DNA of 64,000 nt. Source: Pseudoclavibacter triregionum (GTDB taxonomy: Bacteria; Actinomycetota; Actinomycetes; Actinomycetales; Microbacteriaceae). Made by a program: the position numbers and the translations under genes. The stretch's first letter is position 1, and each line of letters starts with the position of its first letter. The DNA is taken from positions 2,170,001-2,234,000 of the forward strand of contig OU365335.1 of NCBI GenBank assembly GCA_910822395.1, read 5' to 3'. Below are positions 43,215-52,632 of this stretch, piece by piece. Under the pieces are notes generated by a model. That model did not search any database and was not told the DNA's origin. It saw nothing but the letters and a program-made list of their open reading frames with translations.

Positions 43215-44144
43215 CTAGATCGTCCCCTCGCGGAGGAGCTCGAGCGAGCGCTCGAGGTCCTCGGGGTACGTCGTCCGGAAGGAGACCCGCTCCCCCGTCG
43301 CCGGGTGCGCGAAGCCGAGCTCGACGGCGTGGAGCCATTGCCGCTGGAGGCCGAGCTTCTCGGCGAGCACCGGGTCGGCGCCGTAGAGCGGATCGCCGAT
43401 GCAGGGGTGCCGCTGCGCCGCCATGTGCACGCGGATCTGGTGCGTGCGCCCGGTCTCGAGATGCACCTCCAGCAGCGCCCCGCGGCGGAAGGCCTCGAGC
43501 GTCTCGTAGTGGGTGACGGACGGCTTGCCGTCGCTCGTCACCGCGAACTTCCACGACGATCCGGGATGGCGGCCGATGGGGGCGTCGATCGTCCCGGCGA
43601 GGGGGTCCGGGTGGCCCTGGACGGCCGCGTGGTAGATCTTCTCGACCGTGCGCTCCTTGAAGGCGCGCTTGAGGGCCGAGTACGCGCGCTCGCTCTTCGC
43701 GACGACCATGAGGCCGCTCGTGCCGGCGTCGAGGCGGTGGACGATGCCCTGCCGCTCGGGCTGGCCCGAGGTGGAGATCCGGAAGCCGGCGGCGGCGAGG
43801 GCGCCGAGTACGGTGGGGCCGTCCCAGCCGACGGAGGGGTGCGCGGCGACGCCGACGGGCTTGTCGACGACGACGAAGTCGTCCTCGTCGTGGATGATCG
43901 CCAGCTCGGGCACCGCGATCGGCACAATCTCGGCCGTGCGCGGCGCGTCCCACTCGACCTCGAGCATGGCGCCCGCGACGAGGCGGTCGCTCTTGCCGAC
44001 GGGGCGGCCGTCGAGGGTGATCCGGCCGGACTCGGCGGAGTCGGCGACGACGGTGCGGCTGAGGCCCAGCAGCTTCGCGACGCCGGCGTCGACCCGGCTG
44101 CCGTCGAGGCCGTCGGGGACGGGGACCATGCGGGACTCGCTCAT
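43215..44144 (-). CDS. RluA/RluD-family pseudouridine synthase
   Basis: A 309-residue RNA-modifying enzyme. An N-terminal S4 RNA-binding domain (about 15-80, [28 protein letters not shown]) precedes the catalytic domain, whose motif [13 protein letters not shown] holds the catalytic aspartate. Other signatures are [24 protein letters not shown] and [10 protein letters not shown]. It isomerises uridines in 23S rRNA (RluD sites are likely) or other RNA; the exact target cannot be told. ATG 44144 overlaps the lspA stop by 4 bases, so both are co-translated, a common pairing. Confidence 0.93.
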   Translation of the reverse strand: MSESRMVPVPDGLDGSRVDAGVAKLLGLSRTVVADSAESGRITLDGRPVGKSDRLVAGAMLEVEWDAPRTAEIVPIAVPELAIIHDEDDFVVVDKPVGVAAHPSVGWDGPTVLGALAAAGFRISTSGQPERQGIVHRLDAGTSGLMVVAKSERAYSALKRAFKERTVEKIYHAAVQGHPDPLAGTIDAPIGRHPGSSWKFAVTSDGKPSVTHYETLEAFRRGALLEVHLETGRTHQIRVHMAAQRHPCIGDPLYGADPVLAEKLGLQRQWLHAVELGFAHPATGERVSFRTTYPEDLERSLELLREGTI

Positions 44145-44824
44145 CGGGCGGCCTCCTCTCGGGGCTCGGGGTCGGCGGGCGCAGCGTCGGCGGGCGCAGC
44201 GTCGGCGGGCTGCGGACCCGGCCGCGCATCGACAGGCGGGCTGTCGACCTCGGCGTCGACCTCGGCGTCCGCGTCGCCGCCCGCGCGATCCTTCGGCCGG
44301 GTGCCGTCGAGCCGGCGGTCGAGCAGGGTGAGGAGCACGAGCGTGCACATGCCGACGACGATCGCCGAGTCGGCGATGTTGTAGATGGCCGGCATCATCC
44401 ACGGCGTCGAGATGAAGTCGATGACGTGGCCGACGCCAAAGCCCGGCTCCCGGAAGAGGCGGTCGGTGAGGTTGCCGAGCACGCCGCCGAGCACGAGGCC
44501 GAGCACGAGTGCCCAGAGGCGCGAGCGCAGGCGGCGGGCGATGAGGACGATCGCAATGACGACCGCGATCGCGATGATCGTGAAGATCCACGTCATCCCG
44601 GACGCCATCGAGAACGCGGCGCCGGGGTTCCGGACGAAGTGCCACTGGAGCACTGGGCCGAGGACCGGAACCGTCTCTCCTTCCGGAAGGGAGGAGACGA
44701 CCCAGGCCTTCGTGAGCTGGTCGAGCGCGGAGACGCCGACAGCGACCGCCGGGACGATCGCGAGGGCGATCGTCCGGGGTCGCTGTCGTGCGGCGGGTTC
44801 CACGCCGGAGGAGCGGTCCGCCAC
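44141..44824 (-). CDS. lspA: Lipoprotein signal peptidase LspA
   Basis: A 227-residue membrane protease that cleaves prolipoproteins. Four helices are visible (about 20-38, 72-92, 98-116, 148-166); the catalytic aspartates are in [12 protein letters not shown] and YNIADSAIV. The N-terminal QLTKAWV and FVRNPGAAF segments are typical. Beyond residue 170 there is an unusual 57-residue Ala/Asp/Pro/Glu-rich cytoplasmic tail with repeated PADAA units, encoded by 15-base DNA repeats (about 44168-44210). ATG 44824 lies 6 bases after the wag31 stop. Confidence 0.94.
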   Translation of the reverse strand: MADRSSGVEPAARQRPRTIALAIVPAVAVGVSALDQLTKAWVVSSLPEGETVPVLGPVLQWHFVRNPGAAFSMASGMTWIFTIIAIAVVIAIVLIARRLRSRLWALVLGLVLGGVLGNLTDRLFREPGFGVGHVIDFISTPWMMPAIYNIADSAIVVGMCTLVLLTLLDRRLDGTRPKDRAGGDADAEVDAEVDSPPVDARPGPQPADAAPADAAPADPEPREEAAR

Positions 44825-44830
44825 CTGACG

Positions 44831-45637
44831 CTAGCGCTGCTGGCCCTGCGGCTCGACGTCGCCCGACTGGCGCGAGAGCTCGTTGAGCTGGGCCTCGATG
44901 TAGTTGCGGAGACGCACCCGGTAGTCGCGCTCGAAGACGCGGAGCTCCTCGATGCGGCCCTCGAGCTGCTGCTTCTGCTCCTCGAGGCGGCCGAGCGTGT
45001 CGCGCTCCTTCGCCTCGGCATCGGCGACGAGCTGCTGCGCCCTGGCCTGGGCCTCGGCCTCGAGCTGCTTCGCACGGCCCTCGGCGTCGGCGAGGACCTG
45101 CTTGGCCTGGCCGTCGGCGTCGGCAAGGAGCTGGTCGCGCTTCTTCTGGCCCTCGGCGACGTGCTCGTCGTGGAGGCGGCGGGCAAGCGCGAGGAGCGAG
45201 CTCGACGACTCGGCCTCGTCGGCGCGGTCGGCGAGCTGCGCGCCGGCCGCGACGCCGGCAGCGCCAGCGGCGGCGGGAGCGGCGAAGTTCGCGGACTGGG
45301 GCTGCTCGGCCTGCGCGGGCTGGGCGACGCGGGCCTCCTCGGCCTCCTTACGGGCCTGCTCGGCCTCGGCGCGGGCGGCCTCGAGCTGCTGCTTGAGCTC
45401 GGCGTTCTCCTGCTCGAGCTTCTGGATGGACTCCTGGTCCTCCGGGCGGGCCTCGGCGGGCGCGGCGGGCGCGGCCGGGGCGACGCCCTGGCGAAGCTGG
45501 TCGTTCTCGGCGATGAGACGGCGGAGCTCGACCACGACCTCGTCGAGGAAGTCGTCGACCTCGTCCTGGTCGTAGCCCTCGCGGAACTTCGTCTGCTGGA
45601 AACGCTTGTTCACGACGTCTTCGGGGGTGAGTGCCAT
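44831..45637 (-). CDS. wag31: DivIVA-family polar growth/septum protein Wag31
   Basis: A 268-residue coiled-coil protein. The N-terminal DivIVA membrane-binding domain is textbook ([33 protein letters not shown] in character, residues 2-34), followed by a Gln/Glu/Ala-rich coiled coil (about 65-100), an Ala/Pro linker and a second long coiled coil (about 150-255; [20 protein letters not shown]). It marks cell poles and curved membrane and organises wall growth. ATG 45637 is used. It lies between yggT and lspA, as usual in actinobacteria, preceded by a 285-base gene-free leader that likely contains its promoter. Confidence 0.95.
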   Translation of the reverse strand: MALTPEDVVNKRFQQTKFREGYDQDEVDDFLDEVVVELRRLIAENDQLRQGVAPAAPAAPAEARPEDQESIQKLEQENAELKQQLEAARAEAEQARKEAEEARVAQPAQAEQPQSANFAAPAAAGAAGVAAGAQLADRADEAESSSSLLALARRLHDEHVAEGQKKRDQLLADADGQAKQVLADAEGRAKQLEAEAQARAQQLVADAEAKERDTLGRLEEQKQQLEGRIEELRVFERDYRVRLRNYIEAQLNELSRQSGDVEPQGQQR

Positions 45638-45922
45638 GAGCTAGCCACCTCGAAACTTTCTCTGTCGAACAGATTGCCTCGGAAAGATTACCGGCCGGGA
45701 AGCGCGGGCGACCCTGACCGCACCGTTCGATGGAGAACCGGCGCGGGATTCACACTACGACACTCAGCTCCCGTTCGTCACATCCGCCTCCGGAGAACTC
45801 GCGGCAGAAGGCGGAATCCGGCATTCCGGAAATGGCTCCGGGACGCGATCGCGCTCAGTTCGGCGCCGGCCCGGGTCGTCCGTCCGACCCGTCTCGCGGA
45901 AGCCCCTGCGCGATGGCCCGCC

Positions 45923-46213
45923 TCAGCGGATGAACGTGACGAGCGTCTGCAGGACGCCGAGCGCGATCATGACGACCATCCACGCGAGGTCGAGCGCGAC
46001 TGCGCCCACGCGCAGCGGCGGCACGACCTTGCGGACGAGCTTGAGGGGCGGGTCCGTGAGCGAGTACACGGCCTCGCAGAGCACGAGCAGGATGCCCCGC
46101 GGGCGCCAGCCGGGGGCGAAGAAGCGCGCGTAGTCGAGGACGAGCCTCGCCCACATCATCGCGACGTAGAGGCCGAGGACGAAGGAGAGGACGCCGCGCA
46201 GGAGATCGATCAT
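45923..46213 (-). CDS. YggT-family membrane protein
   Basis: A 96-residue protein with two membrane helices separated by the conserved polar loop (DYARFFAPGWRPRG) and YSLTDPPLKLVRKVVPPLR, the hallmark of the YggT family found between sepF and divIVA in Gram-positive bacteria. Its function is unclear; proposed links are to cell division and osmotic tolerance. ATG 46213 is preferred because GGGGG lies 6 bases upstream; ATG 46225 has no ribosome site. Confidence 0.9.
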   Translation of the reverse strand: MIDLLRGVLSFVLGLYVAMMWARLVLDYARFFAPGWRPRGILLVLCEAVYSLTDPPLKLVRKVVPPLRVGAVALDLAWMVVMIALGVLQTLVTFIR

Positions 46214-46239
46214 GATGACCCCCATTGGACCATGGAACG

Positions 46240-46273
46240 CGAACGGCGGCCCGCATCCGCGTGCCGCCGTTCG
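46240..46273 (-). terminator. Hairpin between sepF and yggT
   Basis: CGAACGGCGGC (46240-46250) pairs with GCCGCCGTTCG (46263-46273), loop 12 bases, 33 bases after the sepF stop. It probably limits read-through from the ftsZ-yggS-sepF mRNA into yggT. Confidence 0.6.
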
Positions 46274-46306
46274 CTGGGGGCTGAGGGATCGGCCCCGGAG
46301 GGGCGA

Positions 46307-46810
46307 TCAGGCGAAGAAGGACTCCTTCTCGGCCTCGCCGGCGCGCTCGTCGCCGTGGACGGCGATGTGCTCGGGCGAGAGGAGGAAGACGCGGCTCGTG
46401 ACGCGCTCGATCTTGCCGTAGAGGCCCTGGGTGAGGCCCGAGGCGAAGTCGATGAGGCGGCGGGCGTCGCCGTCCTCCATCTGCGAGAGGTTCATGATGA
46501 CCGGGATGCCGTTGCGGAAGTTCTCCGCGATGACCTGCGCGTCCTGGTTGTAGGCCTTCGGATGGACCGTGAGGATCTCGTTCATCTCTCCTGCGGCGGG
46601 GGTCGGGGCCGGCTTGGGCGCGCGGACGATCGGGGTGACGGGGGCCGGGCGGGAGCGCTCGAAGACGGGCTCCTCCTGGCGGACCGGGGCCGGCTGCGCC
46701 GTGCGCGCCGACGAGGCGCCGTGCACCTCGTGCTCGCGGGACTGCTCGATCTGCTCGTCCTCGTCCGCGAGTCCGAAATACACCATTGCGTTGCGCAGCG
46801 GGTTCGCCAT
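46307..46810 (-). CDS. sepF: Cell division protein SepF
   Basis: A 167-residue partner of FtsZ. An N-terminal amphipathic helix ([13 protein letters not shown]) binds the membrane, a flexible Ala/Pro linker follows (about 30-75), and the globular SepF domain reads [39 protein letters not shown] and [13 protein letters not shown]. It anchors and bundles FtsZ at the septum; actinobacteria lack FtsA and depend on it. ATG 46810 has a strong GGAGGTAA ribosome site. It lies 31 bases after yggS. Confidence 0.95.
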   Translation of the reverse strand: MANPLRNAMVYFGLADEDEQIEQSREHEVHGASSARTAQPAPVRQEEPVFERSRPAPVTPIVRAPKPAPTPAAGEMNEILTVHPKAYNQDAQVIAENFRNGIPVIMNLSQMEDGDARRLIDFASGLTQGLYGKIERVTSRVFLLSPEHIAVHGDERAGEAEKESFFA

Positions 46811-46841
46811 CTTGTTACCTCCGTGGTCGCCTGGGTTCACG

Positions 46842-47579
46842 CTACGCGCGGGCGGGACGATTGCCCGTGATCGCCACGCCGACGCGCAGGTGTGTCGCGC
46901 CGAATCCGATGGCCTCCTGGAAATCCCCCGACATGCCGATCGACCTCCACGTCGCCCGGGGGTGCGCATGCGCGAGCCGCTCGGAGGCGCGGGCGACCCG
47001 CTCGAAGCCGATCCGCGGGTCCTCGCCGAGCGGCGCGACGGCCATGAGGCCGCGCAGCGCGAGCGTCGGGCAGGCGGCGACGGCGTCGGCGAGCTCGTCG
47101 AGCTCCTCCTCGCGGCATCCGCCCCGCTCGGGGTCGTCGGTGAGGTTGAGCTGGAGGCACGCGTCGATCGGGCGCGCGACCTCGGCGGTCGCGAGGGCCT
47201 CGACGAGGCCGATCCGGTCGATCGAGTGGATGGCGTCGACGTAGCGCGCGATCTGCCGCGCCTTCTTCGTCTGGATCTGCCCGATGAAGTGCCAGCGCGC
47301 GCCGAGCTCGTCGACGTCGGGCAGCTCGGCCCTCTTGTCGCGCGCCTCGGGGTGGCGGCTCTCGCCGAAGGCCCGCTCCCCCAGCTCCGCGAGCTCGCGC
47401 ACGAGCGAGGCCGGGTGGAACTTCGTGACGACGACGAGCTCGGGCTCGCGCTCGAGCCCCGCGGCGCGCGTCGCCTCCGCGATCTCGCCCCGGACGCGGG
47501 CGAGGCGCGCGGCGAGGGGCTGCTCCCCCTCGCCGCGCGCCTCGTCCGGCGTGCCGGGAGCCGCGCTCCCTTCGTTCAT
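46842..47579 (-). CDS. YggS/PLPBP-family pyridoxal phosphate-binding protein
   Basis: A 245-residue TIM-barrel protein of the PLP homeostasis family. The PLP lysine is in [10 protein letters not shown] (about Lys52), followed by [45 protein letters not shown] and the phosphate site [12 protein letters not shown]. It regulates vitamin B6 levels; no enzyme activity is proven. ATG 47579 overlaps the ftsZ stop by 4 bases, the usual location between ftsZ and sepF. The first 25 residues are a low-complexity extension. Confidence 0.93.
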   Translation of the reverse strand: MNEGSAAPGTPDEARGEGEQPLAARLARVRGEIAEATRAAGLEREPELVVVTKFHPASLVRELAELGERAFGESRHPEARDKRAELPDVDELGARWHFIGQIQTKKARQIARYVDAIHSIDRIGLVEALATAEVARPIDACLQLNLTDDPERGGCREEELDELADAVAACPTLALRGLMAVAPLGEDPRIGFERVARASERLAHAHPRATWRSIGMSGDFQEAIGFGATHLRVGVAITGNRPARA

Positions 47580-48907
47580 CAGTGCTTGAGGAACTCGGGG
47601 ATGTCGTACGGGTCGTCCGCGACGTCGTCGATCGGCTCCGCGGCGGGGCGGGGCTGGATCGTCGGCGCCTCGGCCGTCGACCAGGCCGGGGCCTGCTGCG
47701 GCGGCTGCGGCGGGTTCGACATCTGCGGATGCTGGGCCTGGGCACCAGGCTGCTCGGCCGAGGCCGGCTGGGGCTGCTGGCCGAAGGCGGTCTGCTGGCC
47801 GTAGCCGAGGCCGATCGCGCCGGTCTGCTGCGCCTGCTGGGGCTGGGCCTGCTGCGGGGCCGACTGGACGGGCTCGGGCCGCGCGGGCTCCGAGGAGCCG
47901 CCGGGGAGCGGGATGGCGTGGCCGGGCTGCGCCGCGGGCTGCGCCTCGACCGGCTTGGGCTCGCCGCCCTCGAAGCCGGCGGCGATGACCGTGACGCGCA
48001 CCTCGTCGCCGAGCGAGTCGTCGATGACGGCGCCGAAGATGATGTTCGCCTCCTCGTGCACGGCCTCCTGCACGAGCTTCGCGGCGTCGTTGATCTCGAA
48101 GATGCCGAGGTTCGAGCCGCCCTGGATGGAGAGGAGCACGCCGTGCGCGCCCTCGATCGAGGCCTCGAGCAGCGGCGAGGCGACGGCGAGCTCGGCGGCC
48201 TTGATGGCGCGGTCGGCGCCCCGCGAGGCGCCGATGCCCATGAGGGCGGAGCCGGCGCCCTGCATGACCGACTTCACGTCGGCGAAGTCGAGGTTGATGA
48301 GGCCGGGGGTCGTGATGAGGTCCGTGATGCCCTGGACGCCGGCGAGGAGCACCTGGTCGGCCGTCGAGAACGCCTCGATCATCGAGATGCCGCGGTCGGA
48401 GATCTCGAGGAGGCGGTCGTTCGGGACGACGATGAGGGTGTCGACCTCTTCCTTCAGCGTCGCGACGCCCTGCTCGGCCTGCTGCATGCGGCGGCGGCCC
48501 TCGAAGGAGAAGGGCTTCGTGACGACGCCGATGGTGAGGGCGCCGATCGACTTCGCGATGCGCGCGACGACGGGCGCGCCGCCCGTGCCGGTGCCGCCGC
48601 CCTCGCCCGCGGTGACGAAGACCATGTCGGCGCCGGCGAGCGCCTGCTCGATCTCCTCCGCGTGGTCCTCGGCGGCGCGGCGGCCGACCTCGGGGTCGGC
48701 GCCCGCGCCGAGGCCGCGGGTGAGCTCGCGCCCCACGTCGAGCTTGACGTCCGCGTCGCTCATGAGGAGCGCCTGCGCGTCCGTGTTGATGGCGATGAAT
48801 TCGACGCCGCGAAGACCGAGCTCGATCATACGGTTCACGGCGTTGACGCCGCCACCGCCGATGCCCACGACCTTGATGACGGCGAGGTAGTTGTTCGTGT
48901 TCGACAC
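47579..48907 (-). CDS. ftsZ: Cell division GTPase FtsZ
   Basis: A 442-residue tubulin homologue that forms the division ring. The start of the GTP-binding domain is [18 protein letters not shown]; the tubulin signature is [13 protein letters not shown]; the T7 catalytic loop is [12 protein letters not shown]. The C-terminal third is a long Gln/Pro-rich linker ending in DIPEFLKH, the conserved tail bound by SepF and FtsW. GTG 48907 is chosen because GAGGGG lies about 7 bases upstream and it directly precedes [17 protein letters not shown] 48940 has its ribosome site too close. An inverted repeat lies about 90-110 bases upstream. Confidence 0.96.
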   Translation of the reverse strand: MSNTNNYLAVIKVVGIGGGGVNAVNRMIELGLRGVEFIAINTDAQALLMSDADVKLDVGRELTRGLGAGADPEVGRRAAEDHAEEIEQALAGADMVFVTAGEGGGTGTGGAPVVARIAKSIGALTIGVVTKPFSFEGRRRMQQAEQGVATLKEEVDTLIVVPNDRLLEISDRGISMIEAFSTADQVLLAGVQGITDLITTPGLINLDFADVKSVMQGAGSALMGIGASRGADRAIKAAELAVASPLLEASIEGAHGVLLSIQGGSNLGIFEINDAAKLVQEAVHEEANIIFGAVIDDSLGDEVRVTVIAAGFEGGEPKPVEAQPAAQPGHAIPLPGGSSEPARPEPVQSAPQQAQPQQAQQTGAIGLGYGQQTAFGQQPQPASAEQPGAQAQHPQMSNPPQPPQQAPAWSTAEAPTIQPRPAAEPIDDVADDPYDIPEFLKH

Positions 48908-48994
48908 GGGTTCCGGCCCCTCGTTTGCTCGTTCGTCCATGCTCCCGAGCGGTGGCTCGGCGCGTCGTCCGACACGCGCGGCCCCGGAGTTGCC

Positions 48995-49019
48995 AACCCT
49001 AAAGTTCAACGTTAGGGTT
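48995..49019 (-). promoter_or_regulatory. Inverted repeat in the ftsZ upstream region
   Basis: AACCCTAA (48995-49002) and TTAGGGTT (49012-49019) are perfect 8-base arms, spaced 9, in the 312-base gap between ftsQ and ftsZ. This A/T-rich word stands out from the GC-rich context. It is probably part of the ftsZ promoter or a regulator site; the rest of the gap (49020-49219) shows no gene. Confidence 0.55.
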
Positions 49020-49219
49020 AGACTTGATCCGGTCTCGTTCGCTGCTTGACAGCAACGGTATGGGGCGCGCCGCCGCGCGCCCGAGAGCCGGCGGGCGTGT
49101 CGAGCGAGATTCTCCGCGCCCTCTCCGCTCCGGCCCCTCGAAGGGCCTCGAGACGACGGCTTGAGACGCTCGTCGCCAGCGCGCTTCCACGTCTCGCGCT
49201 CGCCTCGCGCGCTCCGCGC

Positions 49220-49999
49220 CTAGCTCGTGCGCGTCACCGGCGCGTCGGGGCTCGTGACGTCGTACGTCTTCACGGCGTCGCCGGCCGTGTGGCGGAGGGT
49301 CGCGAGCACCTCGGCCTTGCGATCCGAGCGCTCGGCGCTCCCCCATATGACGAGGTCGCCGTCGCGGAGCACGAGCGTGACGTTGTCGAGGCTCTGGGCC
49401 TGCACCTTCTGCACCTGGCCGTGCAGCTCAGCGGGCATGGCGAGCATGACGCCGGCCGCGGCGAGGAACACGGCGGAATCCGTGCCGCCGCCGCCCGTCT
49501 CGATGACCGGCACGTCGGCCGGCGGCGCGACGGAGGTGCCGAGCACGACGCCCGCCGCGTCGTAGATCTCGTAGCCGCCGCGGGGCACCTGCAGCGCCCC
49601 GACGGGCCGGCGCTCGACGAGCTCGACGACGAGCGTCGAGGGCGGCTCGGCGCGGGCCGCGTAGCTCTGGATCTCGACGATCCCGCCGAGGCGGTCGCCG
49701 AGATCGGCGTCGGTCACGAGCGCGAGGGGGCGTCCCTCGAGGTCGGCGAGCGCCTGCTGCACGACGGCGGGGTCGAGCCGCTCCGTGCCGCGCACCTCGA
49801 TCGCGCGGACCGACATGATCGGCGAGAAGACGCCGATCACGACGAAGGCCAGGAGGGCCGCGAGGATGCCGAGCCCGACGAGGAGCTGACGGCGGCCGCG
49901 GCGGCGCCTCGCCGTGAAGCGCTTCGCCTCCTCGCGCTCCGCCTTCGTGCGCGCGGCGCGCAGGCGCCGGCGCTCGCGCGCCTCGGAGAGCCGGCTCAC
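49220..49999 (-). CDS. ftsQ: Cell division protein FtsQ
   Basis: A 259-residue single-pass protein of the divisome. A basic cytoplasmic N-terminus ([20 protein letters not shown]) is followed by one membrane helix (about 37-57), the POTRA domain ([22 protein letters not shown]) and the FtsQ/DivIB beta domain ([27 protein letters not shown] in part). With FtsL and FtsB it controls septal wall synthesis. GTG 49999 is chosen because GTGA overlaps the murC stop by 4 bases, as at several other junctions of this cluster. Confidence 0.92.
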   Translation of the reverse strand: MSRLSEARERRRLRAARTKAEREEAKRFTARRRRGRRQLLVGLGILAALLAFVVIGVFSPIMSVRAIEVRGTERLDPAVVQQALADLEGRPLALVTDADLGDRLGGIVEIQSYAARAEPPSTLVVELVERRPVGALQVPRGGYEIYDAAGVVLGTSVAPPADVPVIETGGGGTDSAVFLAAAGVMLAMPAELHGQVQKVQAQSLDNVTLVLRDGDLVIWGSAERSDRKAEVLATLRHTAGDAVKTYDVTSPDAPVTRTS

Positions 50000-51456
50000 G
50001 CCTCGCCGCGCTCCGTCGACTCGGCCGCGGCGTCCGACGTCGATGCGTCTCCCGCGCCCTCGGGGATCGCCTCGAGCGAGCCGAGCAGCTGGGGGATGAT
50101 CCGGTACACGTCGCCGCAGCCGAAGGTGATGACGAAGTCGCCCTCGCGCGCGATGCGGGCCGTCTCGTCGGCGGCCCGCTGCCAGTCGGGCTCGTAGTGC
50201 ACGAGCGCCGGGTCGCGGAAGGCGCGCGAGACGAGCTCGCCCGTGACGCCCGGGATAGGGTCCTCGCGGGCGCCGCACACGTCGAGCACGACGGTCTCGT
50301 CGGCGAGCCGCTCGTAGACCTCGGCGAAGACGTCGCTCATGGCCTGCGTGCGCGAGTAGAGGTGCGGCTGGTGGATGGCGATGAGCCGGCCCTCCCCCAC
50401 GACCGTCCGCGCGGCCTCGAGCGCGGCCTCGACCTCGGCCGGGTGGTGGGCGTAGTCGTCGTAGACGCGGACGCCGCGCACCTCGCCGTGGAGCTCGAAG
50501 CGGCGCTTCGTGCCGCCGAAGGACTCGAGCGCCCGCAGCGCCTCGGCCGGGTCGTGTCCGAGCACCATCATGACCGTGAACACGCCAGTCGCGTTGATCG
50601 CGTTGTGGCGGCCGGCGACGGCGAGGCGGCCCTCGTAGTCCTCGCCCTGCCAGGTCACCGTGAAGCTCGTCGCGCCGCCCTCGGAGCGGATGGCCGACAC
50701 GCGGGCGTCCGCGTGCTCCGCCTCGCCGAAGGTGAGGATGCGCTCGTGCGAGAGGCGACCGGTCACCTCGACGGCGAGGGGGTCGTCGCTCGAGATGACG
50801 ACGGCCTCGGAGGCGCGATCCGCGAACTCGACGAAGGCGCGCTCGAAGGCCTCGGTGGACCCGTAGTGATCAAGGTGGTCGTTGTCGATGTTCGTGATGA
50901 GGGCGATCGCCGTGTCGTAGAAGAGGAAGGAGCCGTCCGACTCGTCGGCCTCGACGACGAAGGCGTCGCCCGAGCCGATCGCCGAACTCGTTCCGAGCGA
51001 CTGGATGACGCCGCCGTTCACGAAGCTCGGGTCGGCGTCGAGCGCGTCGAGGGCCGTGACGAGCATGCCCGTCGAGGTCGTCTTGCCGTGCGCGCCGGCG
51101 ACGGCGACGAGGCGCGAGCCGCGGGTGAGCCACACGAGCGCCTGCGAGCGGTGGAGGACGGTGAGCCCGCGCTCCTTCGCGAGGACGAGCTCGGGGTTGT
51201 CGGGCCAGAGCGCGCTCGTCACGACGACCGTGTCGGCGTCGCCGAGGTTCGCGGCGTCGTGGCCGATCGCGACGCGGACGCCGCGGGCGGCGAGCTCGCG
51301 GGTGTTGTCGTTCTCGCCGCGGTCGGAGCCGGAGACCTCGACGCCGCGGTCGAGCATCATCCGCGCGATGCCGCTCATGCCGGAGCCGCCGATGCCGATG
51401 AAGTGGACCTTGCCGAGCTCGTCGGGGATCTGGGCGGTGGGGTCCGGGGCGATCAT
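49996..51456 (-). CDS. murC: UDP-N-acetylmuramate--L-alanine (or glycine) ligase MurC
   Basis: A 486-residue ATP-dependent ligase that adds the first amino acid of the wall peptide. The N-terminal UDP-binding motif is [19 protein letters not shown]; the P-loop is [14 protein letters not shown]; the central domain has [12 protein letters not shown] and [11 protein letters not shown]; the C-terminal domain includes [19 protein letters not shown] 51456 has AAGGAG 5 bases upstream. In bacteria with B-type peptidoglycan the first residue is often glycine; sequence alone does not settle this here. A 105-base gap separates it from murG. Confidence 0.95.
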   Translation of the reverse strand: MIAPDPTAQIPDELGKVHFIGIGGSGMSGIARMMLDRGVEVSGSDRGENDNTRELAARGVRVAIGHDAANLGDADTVVVTSALWPDNPELVLAKERGLTVLHRSQALVWLTRGSRLVAVAGAHGKTTSTGMLVTALDALDADPSFVNGGVIQSLGTSSAIGSGDAFVVEADESDGSFLFYDTAIALITNIDNDHLDHYGSTEAFERAFVEFADRASEAVVISSDDPLAVEVTGRLSHERILTFGEAEHADARVSAIRSEGGATSFTVTWQGEDYEGRLAVAGRHNAINATGVFTVMMVLGHDPAEALRALESFGGTKRRFELHGEVRGVRVYDDYAHHPAEVEAALEAARTVVGEGRLIAIHQPHLYSRTQAMSDVFAEVYERLADETVVLDVCGAREDPIPGVTGELVSRAFRDPALVHYEPDWQRAADETARIAREGDFVITFGCGDVYRIIPQLLGSLEAIPEGAGDASTSDAAAESTERGEA

Positions 51457-51561
51457 GGCTCTCCTTCTGCGCGACGCGCGGCGCGTCGATCTGCTTCGCC
51501 GCGCGGCCGTCGGGCCGGCGCGGTGCATCGTCCAGGGTACGGCGGGCTCCCTCGTCGAGGC

Positions 51562-52632
51562 TCAGCGCGCGCCGCGGGAGGCGAGGACGAGCTCGGCGAC
51601 CTTCGCGGCCGCGTCGCGGACGCCCGCCGCGCGCGCCCGCTCGCCGAGCGCCGCGAGGCGCGCCTCGTCGGCGAGCAGCGGCAGCAGCTCGCGGCGGCCC
51701 CACTCGGCGTCGAACTCGCCGTCGGCCACCGTGAGCGCGGCGTCGCCGGCGAGGAGGGAGCGGATGTTCACGCGCTGCTCGCCGTTGCCGACGGCGTACG
51801 GGATGAAGAGCGTCGGCAGGCCGACCGCCATGAGCTCGCAGACCGTCGAGGCCCCCGCGCGGGAGACGACGAAGTCGGCGGCGGCGAAGGCGAGGTCCAT
51901 CCGGTCGCAGTACTCGACGACGCGGTAGTGCTCGAGCTGCGGGTCGTCGAAGGGCGAGAGCCGGCCGACGACGTGGAGGAGCTGCCATCCGGCGGCGATG
52001 AGCTCGGGGCCGAGCTCGCGGATGCCCTCGTTGATGCGCTTCGCGCCGAGCGAGCCGCCCGTGACGAGCAGCGTGCGGCGCGCCGGGTCGAGCCCGAAGG
52101 CCTCGATGGCCTCGGGTCGGGCCGCGGCCCGGTCGAGGCGCTCGATCTCGCGGCGCAGGGGCATGCCCGTCACCTCGGCGTGCGGGAGCGGCGTGCCCGG
52201 GAAGGAGACGGCGACGTGCTCGGCCCAGCGCGCGCCGAGCCGGTTCGCGAGGCCGGGCATGGCGTTCGCCTCGTGGATGACGAGCGGGAGCCGGCGCCTG
52301 GCGGCGACGTAGGCGGGGGCGGCCGCGTAGCCGCCGAAGCCCGCGACGACCTCGACGCCGCGCTCCGTCGCGAGGCGGCGGATCCGCCGCACCGTCGAGG
52401 CGAAGCGGGTCGGGAAGCGGGCGGCGGCGAGGTTCGGGCGGCGCGGGAAGGGCAGCTTCGGGATGACCGCGAGCTCGTAGCCGCGCGCCGGCACGAGCGA
52501 GGCCTCGAGGCCCTCCTGCGTGCCGAGGACGAGGATCTCGATTCCGGGCTCGCGCTCGCGGAGCGCATCCGCGACGGCGAGGAGCGGGTTCACGTGGCCG
52601 GCGGTGCCGCCGCCTGCGAGGAGGATCGTCAT
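51562..52632 (-). CDS. murG: UDP-GlcNAc lipid I transferase MurG
   Basis: A 356-residue peripheral membrane glycosyltransferase (GT28) that makes lipid II from lipid I. Conserved glycine loops are LLAGGGTAGHVNPLLA, VVAGFGGYAAAP and VTGGSLGAKRINEG; the acceptor/donor region reads HEANAMPGLANRLGA, and VVSRAGASTVCELMAVGLP binds UDP-GlcNAc. ATG 52632 overlaps the ftsW stop by 4 bases. Confidence 0.95.
   Translation of the reverse strand: MTILLAGGGTAGHVNPLLAVADALREREPGIEILVLGTQEGLEASLVPARGYELAVIPKLPFPRRPNLAAARFPTRFASTVRRIRRLATERGVEVVAGFGGYAAAPAYVAARRRLPLVIHEANAMPGLANRLGARWAEHVAVSFPGTPLPHAEVTGMPLRREIERLDRAAARPEAIEAFGLDPARRTLLVTGGSLGAKRINEGIRELGPELIAAGWQLLHVVGRLSPFDDPQLEHYRVVEYCDRMDLAFAAADFVVSRAGASTVCELMAVGLPTLFIPYAVGNGEQRVNIRSLLAGDAALTVADGEFDAEWGRRELLPLLADEARLAALGERARAAGVRDAAAKVAELVLASRGAR

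Noticed and set aside
49045-49067. TTGACA followed by TATGG as a plus-strand promoter between ftsQ and ftsZ
   Set aside because: The spacing is far too short for a promoter and it points away from any gene on that strand.
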